From the NCBI GenBank assembly GCA_003646525.1, contig QMKU01000105.1, positions 1 to 5,623 of the forward strand: a DNA stretch of 5,623 nucleotides, given 5' to 3'. The notes beneath the pieces were generated by a model. That model saw only the letters and a list, made by a program, of their open reading frames with translations, did not search any database and had not been told where the DNA came from. Within the stretch, counting starts at the first letter, position 1. Every line of letters begins with the position of its first letter. Positions 1 through 4,646 of this stretch are shown one piece after another. This DNA is from Campylobacterota bacterium (GTDB lineage: Bacteria; Campylobacterota; Campylobacteria; Campylobacterales; Sulfurovaceae). A program made the translations under genes and the position numbers.

Positions 1-848
1 CTGTTGGAAAAAGATTAATTGATGACCCAAGAGGTCAACTATTTCAAGAGTATTATAGAGTCTTAGAAGAGTTAAATCCTAAAGTGTTTTTATTTGAAAA
101 TGTTAAAGGACTTTTATCAATGCTAAAAGGTGAATTACTAAAAACAATTTTATCACTTTTTGAATCATTAGGGTATAAAGTTAAATATGAAGTTTTAAAT
201 TCAGCAGATTATGGTGTACCACAAATTAGAGAAAGAGTAATAATCATCGGTACAAAATTAAACCAAGACTTTCAATATCCAAATAAAACTCATTGTAATT
301 CTGATGATAATAATATTTTTAACCAAAATTTAAAACCATATTTAACTTTATCAGAAGCAATAAGTGATTTGCCTTTTATTAAAAGTAATGAAGAAAGTTT
401 TGAATATAGTAGTGAGCCAAATAATAAATTTCAAAAACTAATGAGAAATATAGCACCTGAAAAACTGATGGATCATAATGCACCAAAAAATAATGATAAA
501 TTAGTAAAACTTATGGAATGTTTACCTGATGGTGGAACACCTCAAGATGCACCAGAAGAATTACGACCCAAATCAGGATTTAAAAATACATACTGTAGAT
601 TATGGTGGGAAAGACCAACGCCCACAATTACACGAAATTTAAGTACTCCATCATCCTCAAGATGTATCCATCCAAAAGCACCACGACCATTAACAACTAG
701 AGAGGGTGCAAGAATACAATGTTTTCCAGATAGCTATATTTTCTATGGCTCAAGAAGTTCAAAAAATTTACAAATAGGAAATGCTGTTCCTACTTTTTTA
801 TCAATAGCCTTAAAAAATTCAATTAAGCAGCATTTAGAAACAGCTTAA
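1..848 (+). CDS. DNA (cytosine-5-)-methyltransferase, 5'-truncated by window edge
   Basis: Transfers a methyl group from S-adenosylmethionine to C5 of cytosine in a specific DNA site (EC 2.1.1.37 family). The reading frame is open from base 3 and gives 281 visible residues. It begins with GKRLIDDPRGQLF, which in this family directly follows the catalytic PCQ motif, so roughly 80 N-terminal residues (motif I and the catalytic Cys) lie outside the window. Visible motifs are ENV (motif VI, residues 32-34), VPQIRERVIIIG (motif VIII, about 73-84), a variable target-recognition region (about 90-195), RPLTTREGARIQCFP (motif IX) and QIGNAVP (motif X, about 257-263), followed by a normal C-terminus. 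The visible part is therefore intact. The GTG at 84 is internal and is not the start. The target sequence cannot be predicted, and no restriction endonuclease follows. The stop codon lies inside the attC-like site at 843-912, which suggests the gene is integron cassette cargo. Confidence 0.95.
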   Translation, partial: VGKRLIDDPRGQLFQEYYRVLEELNPKVFLFENVKGLLSMLKGELLKTILSLFESLGYKVKYEVLNSADYGVPQIRERVIIIGTKLNQDFQYPNKTHCNSDDNNIFNQNLKPYLTLSEAISDLPFIKSNEESFEYSSEPNNKFQKLMRNIAPEKLMDHNAPKNNDKLVKLMECLPDGGTPQDAPEELRPKSGFKNTYCRLWWERPTPTITRNLSTPSSSRCIHPKAPRPLTTREGARIQCFPDSYIFYGSRSSKNLQIGNAVPTFLSIALKNSIKQHLETA

Positions 849-912
849 CAAATCATTGGAGAGAAATATTTGAGCCGCTAGGGTCAAATATTTCTCAACT
901 CAACCGTTAAAT
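843..912 (+). other. Integron attC-like recombination site
   Basis: This 70-bp imperfect inverted repeat has the box order of an attC site. GCTTAAC (843-849) fits the R'' consensus RYYYAAC and GTTAAAT (906-912) fits the R' consensus GTTRRRY. The two boxes pair with each other over their inner five bases. Between them is a perfect 13-bp stem, GAGAAATATTTGA (861-873) with TCAAATATTTCTC (884-896), around a 10-nt centre, and the arm 850-860 is longer than 897-905, leaving unpaired bases on the R'' side as in known attC sites. The flank AACTCAACCGTTAAAT closely resembles, from memory, the 3' end of aadA-type attC (AACTCAAGCGTTAGAT). Overlap with the upstream stop codon and a downstream gene start within 20 bp are typical of cassettes. 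Recombination would be expected between G906 and T907. No T-tract follows, so an intrinsic terminator is less likely. Confidence 0.82.
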
Positions 913-931
913 AAAGAAAAGGAATTTTTTA

Positions 932-1147
932 ATGAGTATTGAATTTTTAAATAATGATTATGAAAAAATAGATTCTTTATGCAATATATTAACTGACCAT
1001 GTAGCTGGAGGACAAGCTTCAGATCTTAGGGTCAGGATACAAACCATAAATAAAGTACAAAACAATACACCACTCAAATCAAAGAAACAACAGATGCCGA
1101 GAAGACCAAGACTTACATTAATGGGTTTTATCATATTATGGAAATAG
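932..1147 (+). pseudogene. Truncated cassette gene, possibly of an abortive-infection-like family, fused to unrelated sequence
   Basis: An open frame of 71 codons starts at an ATG preceded by AAAAGGA (917-923) with good spacing, 20 bp after the attC-like site, as expected for the next cassette gene. The first 31 or so residues (MSIEFLNNDYEKIDSLCN..., then HVAGGQASD) resemble, from memory, the N-terminus of hypothetical or abortive-infection-like proteins with the pattern L-N-L...ATGG-A-D-EY-LR. After QASD (about base 1023) the expected continuation is missing and residues are basic and low in complexity. The last 18 codons read MPRRPRLTLMGF..., the start of a transposase fragment (see 1094-1160). 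The frame is thus probably a chimera produced by deletion or insertion. It may still be translated as a short peptide. The family assignment is weak; the start signal and the abrupt change in character are clearer. Confidence 0.45.
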
Positions 1148-1160
1148 TGTAGTGGCAAAT
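1094..1160 (+). pseudogene. 5' remnant of a Y1-type (IS200-like/RAYT) transposase
   Basis: From ATG 1094 the sequence encodes MPRRPRLTLMGF. Restoring one T in the T-run at 1126-1129 gives ...GFYHIM, followed by decayed codons that can be aligned to NRGVA. The pattern MPRxPRLxLxGFYHIxNRG is the characteristic N-terminus of REP-associated and IS200-like tyrosine (Y1) transposases, which are single-strand DNA nucleases. Nothing recognisable of the HUH catalytic motif or the catalytic Tyr follows: the next gene begins at 1196. It is therefore a short, frameshifted remnant with no activity. It lies in the same frame as the preceding 932 frame, which is why that frame ends with these residues. The identification rests on about 20 residues and is tentative. 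Confidence 0.4.
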
Positions 1161-1195
1161 ATACTCATAGCAATATTGGATGATGGGAGATCAAA

Positions 1196-1867
1196 ATGGG
1201 ACTTGATTTGGTAGAGTTGGTGCTGGAGGTTGAGGATGAGTTTGATATCTATCTGCCTGATGAAGATATGGAGTGTTTGATTACACCTGATGATTTGGCT
1301 ACATATATTTTCAATAAATTCAAAAGAGATAGTGATGGTAAGTGTGGTTCACAAGTAGCTTTTTATAAACTCAGAAAACTTTTTATAGAAAATTTTGAGA
1401 ATAAAAGGGAGGAGCTTGTGCCTAATGCTAATCTGGAAGAGCTGTTAGGTGATAATATTCAAGTTAAGTGGAAGAGACTACAGGGGTTACTTGGCAATAA
1501 AATATATCCTACTAGTTTAGAGTTGAGTAAAAAAGAAAATTTAATACTTTTATATTTTAGTATCGCCGTAGGTGCTATTTTTTATTATTACAATAAAGAT
1601 CTAATTGCTACTATTCCTATTACTGTTATAAGCTTTTTTGCATTGTTCTTTTTGCTATCATACTTTATAGGAAAAGAGGTTCCTAAAAGATATAAAAAAC
1701 TCTCTTCTTTGATCAAATATATGGATAATAATGCCATATCAAACATATACAACACAAAAGAGAAAGTTTTGAAAAAGGTTATAGAGATCAGCTCTGAGCA
1801 ATTAGGTATTCCAATTGGTGAGATAAAGCCACACTCTAGATATGTAGAGGATCTAGGTGCTGGATGA
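1196..1867 (+). CDS. Membrane protein with a split (permuted) acyl-carrier-protein-like domain
   Basis: The protein has 223 residues, with the start supported by GGGAGA (1184-1189) six bases before the ATG. Residues 1-40 (MGLDLVELVLEVEDEF, then IYLPDEDMECLITPDDLATYI) match helices II-IV of an acyl carrier protein, but start after the usual DS of the DSL motif. Residues about 55-110 (AFYKLRKLFIENF, then a segment ending RLQGLLG) form a soluble segment I cannot name. Two membrane helices follow, about 115-131 and 137-158. Residues about 186-223 match ACP helix I and the run-up to the attachment site (VLKKVIEISSEQLGI, then SRYVEDLGAG) and stop there. The phosphopantetheine serine is absent from both halves, so a normal ACP function is doubtful. 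I recall uncharacterised proteins beginning MGLDxVELV in other phyla, so this may be a genuine family rather than a damaged gene. A possible -10 box, TATACT, lies at 1160-1165. It probably belongs to the accessory region. Confidence 0.8.
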   Translation: MGLDLVELVLEVEDEFDIYLPDEDMECLITPDDLATYIFNKFKRDSDGKCGSQVAFYKLRKLFIENFENKREELVPNANLEELLGDNIQVKWKRLQGLLGNKIYPTSLELSKKENLILLYFSIAVGAIFYYYNKDLIATIPITVISFFALFFLLSYFIGKEVPKRYKKLSSLIKYMDNNAISNIYNTKEKVLKKVIEISSEQLGIPIGEIKPHSRYVEDLGAG

Positions 1868-2070
1868 TTAGATTGGAATAAATCTACAAATACAGTAGTG
1901 TAAACTTTATTCTACTCTACAAGTCAAGACAATCTATAAATAACAAAAAACTAAATAAGACTACCCTAGGGAATCTCCCAAAATCAAAGAGAAGAACCTT
2001 TAGGCAATTTCATATTTATATGTCTACTGCTTAAGAATACAGATTTAATAATACAAAAAAATAGATACTT

Positions 2071-2117
2071 GGAGCAGGGACTTTAGTCCCATAAAACGGG
2101 ACTAAAGTCCCTGCTCC
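2071..2117. repeat. REP/BIME-like nested palindrome
   Basis: Two 20-bp arms (2071-2090 and 2098-2117) are perfect reverse complements around a 7-nt AT-rich centre (ATAAAAC). Each arm also contains its own palindrome, GGGACTTTAGTCCC (2077-2090) and GGGACTAAAGTCCC (2098-2111), so the element can fold as one long hairpin or as two small ones. This nested layout is that of paired REP elements (BIMEs), which are mobilised by RAYT transposases, and a remnant resembling such a transposase lies at 1094. It is much more GC-rich than its surroundings. No run of T follows on either strand, so a plain intrinsic terminator is less likely, although it could block transcription or stabilise mRNA. Copy number in the genome is unknown. 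Confidence 0.7.
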
Positions 2118-2171
2118 TAAATATTTAACTTTGGTAGTTATTTTAGTTCTATTCCTTAATATATGATCAAA

Positions 2172-2207
2172 AGTAAAAGCCTCTCAAGTTAATGAGATGA
2201 TTTTACT
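2172..2207. repeat. Imperfect interrupted hairpin
   Basis: AGTAAAA (2172-2178) pairs with TTTTACT (2201-2207), and inside it TCTCA (2182-2186) pairs with TGAGA (2193-2197), leaving three unpaired bases on each side and a 6-nt loop. It ends about 20 bp before the probable -10 box of the nfu-type gene. It could be an operator, or a weak terminator for transcription entering from the left. Its function is unknown. Confidence 0.4.
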
Positions 2208-2228
2208 CCTATTTAAGCAAGCTTTGTT

Positions 2229-2234
2229 TATAAT
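2229..2234 (+). promoter_or_regulatory. Probable -10 box for the Nfu-type gene
   Basis: A perfect TATAAT, preceded by TTTG four bases earlier as in many Campylobacterota promoters, gives an expected transcript start near 2241. This leaves a leader of about 37 nt before the ATG at 2278 and its AAAGGA ribosome binding site. No convincing -35 box is visible, which is usual in this group. Confidence 0.5.
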
Positions 2235-2277
2235 CACTCTCAATAACCATAATTTTAGATGATAAAAAGGATAAGCA

Positions 2278-2634
2278 ATGATACCATTTACAGATGAAGA
2301 ACTCTATCACGCCGTAGAAAACAACCTCCCAAAGGTGAGTGCCTATGTAGACTCTCACGGTGGAGGATTGGCACTTTTGGGTGCAAAAGATGGCACGATC
2401 TATATCCAACTTGGAGGGGTGTGCGGTGGATGTTCGATGAGTATGATGACGACCAACATGGTCATACGAAAAGAGCTGAGAAATCTCATCCATCCTGAAC
2501 TTTTTGTTATCAATGTCGACGGGTCAGAAGAGAACAAACTTCCTGATGAATATTACTCACCCACAAAAGAGACAGCAGATGAATCTTCTAAGCAAGAGGG
2601 TCTTCTAAGTAAATTGAAAAATACTTTCTCCTAA
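2278..2634 (+). CDS. Nfu/NifU C-terminal-domain iron-sulfur cluster carrier protein
   Basis: The 118-residue protein is a NifU C-terminal (Nfu) domain protein, which carries and delivers Fe-S clusters to apoproteins in the cytoplasm. Residues about 5-80 form the domain: helix 1 (TDEELYHAVENNLPKV), the SHGGGLALLGA turn typical of the family (27-36), IYIQLGGVCGGCSMS with the cluster-binding CxxC (Cys49 and Cys52), and a helix ending in VIRKELRNLIHPEL. The tail (about 83-118) is acidic then basic and probably disordered. The length is usual for a stand-alone Nfu protein, and there is no N-terminal IscU-like domain. AAAGGA at about 2267 supports the start. The gene has its own probable promoter (2229-2234) and converges with the Uma2-family gene, 33 bp away, so it is probably monocistronic. 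Family assignment is firm; in vivo partners cannot be told from the window. Confidence 0.93.
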   Translation: MIPFTDEELYHAVENNLPKVSAYVDSHGGGLALLGAKDGTIYIQLGGVCGGCSMSMMTTNMVIRKELRNLIHPELFVINVDGSEENKLPDEYYSPTKETADESSKQEGLLSKLKNTFS

Positions 2635-2667
2635 GATTTGAGGTTAACCAGCCATATATTTTGATAG

Positions 2668-3216
2668 CTAAAACACCTTGGCAAACTCCACTAGAGTCTT
2701 GCATCCATTGTTTAATTCAAAACTATAGCTATCTTCTATGGTGGCTTTTTTCATGAGTTGATACTCACCATCTATGAGTTTGAATATATCACTGATTTGG
2801 GTATTTGATTCGATGATGATATAGAACTCTACACCATTTTTTTCATATAGCTTTAGTTTTGTTGTGACATCTTTGAGGGCCGTGGTCTTAGATAGTACCT
2901 CTACTACGAGAGGTGGGGTCTTGGTGAAATATTGCTTGCTACTCTCTTCACAAAATATGGCAACATCAGGCTGTACTACAGTATAGTTATCTATCTTCCA
3001 ATCTACGGGAGAGAGATAGACTTCACACTTTTTTTCATTGCACTTTAGATTATTGATGAGTTCTCTCCAGACATAGGCAACTACTTTTTGATGTTTTGGA
3101 TATGGTGCTGGCGACATAGAGTAGGCTATGCCATCTACAAGCTCCCATCTGTCCTCCCACTCTCTGCACTCATCATAAGTATGATATTGAAACTCTTCAT
3201 ATTCTATAGCATCCAT
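2668..3216 (-). CDS. Uma2 family (DUF820) PD-(D/E)XK nuclease-like protein
   Basis: The 182-residue protein belongs to the Uma2/DUF820 family, which has a restriction-endonuclease-like fold and no settled biological role. Seen in order: RWELVDGIAYSMSPAP (24-38, with Glu25), His42, VQPDVAIF (81-88, Asp84), PPLVVEVLSKTT (101-112, Glu106) and TTKLKLYEKNGVEFYII (118-134, Lys122). These match the conserved acidic and Lys positions of the fold, so the active site looks complete. A GTG codon directly precedes the ATG at 3216; the ATG was chosen because AAAGGA (3224-3229, reverse strand) is then at better spacing. The gene has its own promoter (3237-3242) and is convergent with the nfu-type gene. Uma2 genes often occur as scattered single copies, and nothing nearby suggests a toxin-antitoxin or restriction partner. 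Confidence 0.9.
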   Translation of the reverse strand: MDAIEYEEFQYHTYDECREWEDRWELVDGIAYSMSPAPYPKHQKVVAYVWRELINNLKCNEKKCEVYLSPVDWKIDNYTVVQPDVAIFCEESSKQYFTKTPPLVVEVLSKTTALKDVTTKLKLYEKNGVEFYIIIESNTQISDIFKLIDGEYQLMKKATIEDSYSFELNNGCKTLVEFAKVF

Positions 3217-3236
3217 CACAAATCCTTTATATCTAA

Positions 3237-3242
3237 ATTATA
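3237..3242 (-). promoter_or_regulatory. Probable extended -10 promoter of the Uma2-family gene
   Basis: On the reverse strand the sequence reads TTTTGCTATAAT, a perfect extended -10 element. The expected transcript start is near 3230, which gives a very short leader of about 14 nt with the AAAGGA ribosome binding site at its extreme 5' end. Confidence 0.6.
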
Positions 3243-3275
3243 GCAAAAGTGAACTATCAAGCTTAAGTACTGTGA

Positions 3276-3374
3276 TTACTTTTTCTTTTTTGGCATTTTC
3301 ATCACGACAATAAAAACGACGACGATCACGACATACAGAATATAAGTAGTGATATCTTCTGAGCTATTTGGCAT
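3276..3374 (-). CDS. Small single-pass membrane protein, 32 residues
   Basis: This short gene encodes 32 residues: a polar N-terminus (MPNSSEDITT), one uninterrupted hydrophobic helix (about 11-25, ILYVVIVVVFIVV) and a strongly basic tail (MKMPKKKK). The positive-inside rule predicts the N-terminus outside and the Lys-rich tail in the cytoplasm. Support for expression comes from GGAGAT six bases before the ATG (reverse strand), a TATAAT box at 3410-3415 about 36 bp upstream, and a clean stop just before the promoter of the next gene. Its composition is that of a real membrane segment rather than random AT-rich sequence. It lies between nagA and the Uma2-family gene, all on the same strand, but seems to have its own promoter. 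I do not recognise the family; small helices of this kind are often subunits or regulators of membrane complexes, which is only a general analogy here. Confidence 0.65.
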   Translation of the reverse strand: MPNSSEDITTYILYVVIVVVFIVVMKMPKKKK

Positions 3375-3409
3375 TATTTTATCTCCATAAAAAGTTCTGT
3401 TTTGACTCT

Positions 3410-3415
3410 ATTATA
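3410..3415 (-). promoter_or_regulatory. Probable -10 box for the 32-residue membrane protein gene
   Basis: The reverse strand reads GAGTATAATAGAG, with a perfect TATAAT about 36 bp before the small gene's ATG. It lies just inside the gap after the nagA stop codon, so the small gene can be transcribed separately from nagA. No -35 box is evident. Confidence 0.5.
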
Positions 3416-3426
3416 CTCAGGGAAAA

Positions 3427-4557
3427 TCAAAACTCAGAGTAATATCTTAATTTCCCATCAATATAGACATTTTTGATAGTAATCTTCTCATCAAAAATTA
3501 TGATGTCTGCATCATAACCCTCTCTCAGTTCGCCACACTGTAGACCCATCCGCTGTGCAGGCAATGAAGTGGCAGAGTAGACTGTTTGGGCTAGTGTCGC
3601 CTCTGTATGAGTGTGAAAATTTTTCACTGCTTCATTGAGTCTCAAGACACTTCCTGCTAGTACTCCATTTTTTAGTGTTGCTTTTGCATTATCGACAGTA
3701 ACTTCCTGCCCACCTAGATCATAATGACCACTCTTCATGCACCCTGCCCTCATCGCATCTGTTATCAGTACCAATTTATCTTTTTTGATCTTCTCTACGC
3801 TATTTAGGGTTGTCGAATGTGTATGGATGAGATCGGCTATGATATCAGCTGTCACATCACTCTCAAATACTGCACCAATAATACCAGGCTCACGGTGATG
3901 CCAAGGTGGCATCGCATTAAATAAATGCGTAGCATGAGAAATACCCCAATCAAAACTCTTCATCGCTTGCTCGTAGCTCGCTTCACTATGCCCAATGCTC
4001 AAGATAATATGTGGATATGTTTGGGAGACTTTTTTGATAAATTCTTCTGCTCCCGGCATCTCTACTGCCATGGTAATCACTCTGATATCAGACAGATATG
4101 GTTCTATCCAGTCAAAATTTGCCTGCTCTATATATATGGGATTTTGCGCTCCACATTTTAGAGGATTTATGAAAGGTCCTTCTATGTGAATCCCCCTGAT
4201 CTTCGTAGCAGTCACTTTGTCTCCATACGCAATGACTGCATCGAGTGCTTTGACAATATCCTCTTGAGTCATCGTCATAGTTGTCGCAACAAATGAAGTC
4301 GTACCCGTCTGCAACAGACTCTGAGAAATGCTCTCCAATGCTTCCGATGTCGCATCCATGACATCAGAACCTCCACTGCCATGAATGTGCATATCTACAA
4401 ATCCTGCACTGACATAGAGTCCTTGGGCATCGATTATTTCACACTTTTTTGGCAAATCTCTCTGGCTAAGTGCAATAATTTTTTCATCAAAAAGAAGATG
4501 ATAACCTATTAAAACTTTTTTATCATGGATAATAATCCCATTGATGATCGCTTTCAT
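3427..4557 (-). CDS. nagA: N-acetylglucosamine-6-phosphate deacetylase
   Basis: Hydrolyses N-acetylglucosamine 6-phosphate to glucosamine 6-phosphate and acetate (EC 3.5.1.25) in the cytoplasm, in amino-sugar use or cell-wall recycling. The 376-residue protein has the full amidohydrolase layout: small beta domain at both ends, FVDMHIHGSGG (53-63, His57 and His59), GIHIEGPFIN (122-131, metal ligand Glu126), SIGHSEAS (His190), SHATHLFNAMPPWHHREPG (208-225, His211 and the substrate-binding segment), LVLITDAMRAG (catalytic Asp267) and LAGSVLRLNEAV near 300. The usual GAH after EGPFINP reads GAQ (136-138), a small variation. Length and motifs are normal, so it should be active. No nagB, kinase or transporter is in the window; the product could enter UDP-GlcNAc synthesis through GlmM/GlmU. 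The start has no Shine-Dalgarno sequence, and a TATAAT box (4564-4569) is so close that the mRNA may be leaderless. It is divergent from the exported-protein gene at 4647. Confidence 0.95.
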   Translation of the reverse strand: MKAIINGIIIHDKKVLIGYHLLFDEKIIALSQRDLPKKCEIIDAQGLYVSAGFVDMHIHGSGGSDVMDATSEALESISQSLLQTGTTSFVATTMTMTQEDIVKALDAVIAYGDKVTATKIRGIHIEGPFINPLKCGAQNPIYIEQANFDWIEPYLSDIRVITMAVEMPGAEEFIKKVSQTYPHIILSIGHSEASYEQAMKSFDWGISHATHLFNAMPPWHHREPGIIGAVFESDVTADIIADLIHTHSTTLNSVEKIKKDKLVLITDAMRAGCMKSGHYDLGGQEVTVDNAKATLKNGVLAGSVLRLNEAVKNFHTHTEATLAQTVYSATSLPAQRMGLQCGELREGYDADIIIFDEKITIKNVYIDGKLRYYSEF

Positions 4558-4563
4558 AATCGT

Positions 4564-4569
4564 ATTATA
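4564..4569 (-). promoter_or_regulatory. Probable -10 box of nagA giving a leaderless transcript
   Basis: The reverse strand reads TTATAATACGATTATG. The perfect TATAAT ends six bases before the ATG, so the usual start point, seven bases after the -10 box, is the A of the nagA start codon at 4557. A weak -35 candidate, TTAAGT, lies 17 bp upstream. No ribosome binding site is present. Confidence 0.5.
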
Positions 4570-4600
4570 ACCAAGACTTTATGGATACTTAATGGCATTT

Positions 4601-4609
4601 TGCTAGAAT
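4601..4609 (+). promoter_or_regulatory. Probable extended -10 promoter for the exported-protein gene
   Basis: TTTTGCTAGAAT is a good match to the Campylobacterota extended -10 consensus (TG at 4601-4602, TAGAAT at 4604-4609). The expected start near 4616 gives a leader of about 30 nt containing AAGGA (4633-4637). A short inverted repeat, TTTGC (4599-4603) with GCAAA (4613-4617), brackets the -10 box and could be an operator half-site pair, though it is short enough to be chance. Confidence 0.55.
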
Positions 4610-4646
4610 ACGGCAAATTTAACCCAAATTATAAGGATAAAATACC

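Larger units (their letters stand above)
1868..2277. other. Gene-free intergenic stretch
   Basis: These 410 bases are AT-rich and contain no convincing coding frame on either strand. They hold, in order: a small hairpin just after the upstream stop (TAGATT 1869-1874 with AATCTA 1881-1886), a CCCTAGGG palindrome at 1964-1971, the nested REP-like palindrome at 2071-2117, an imperfect hairpin at 2172-2207, and a probable promoter at 2229-2234 for the nfu-type gene. No second attC site was found: an ATTTAAC box occurs at 2123-2129, but no GTTRRRY partner lies at a suitable distance. This stretch seems to be the border between the accessory region and ordinary chromosome. Confidence 0.7.

Noticed and set aside
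84..848. Methyltransferase gene starting at the GTG at 84
   Set aside because: The same frame is open to the window edge and upstream codons encode conserved family residues (GKRLIDDPRGQLF), so the GTG is internal.
861..896. Intrinsic terminator after the methyltransferase gene
   Set aside because: The 13-bp stem is AT-rich with a 10-nt loop and no T-run on either strand; the flanking RYYYAAC and GTTRRRY boxes explain it better as attC.
958..1158. 66-residue open frame on the minus strand
   Set aside because: It is antisense to the 932 frame, lacks a ribosome binding site and its cysteine/leucine-rich product resembles nothing; it is a shadow.
2123..2129. ATTTAAC as the R'' box of a second attC site
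   Set aside because: No GTTRRRY box pairs with it within a suitable distance and no stem lies between. GTTRRRY matches inside the 1196 gene also lack partners.
2209..2493. 94-residue open frame on the minus strand
   Set aside because: It runs antisense through the promoter and Nfu domain of the real gene and has no natural protein composition.
3925..4189. Two overlapping plus-strand open frames within nagA
   Set aside because: Both are antisense shadows of a fully conserved nagA region with all catalytic motifs on the other strand.
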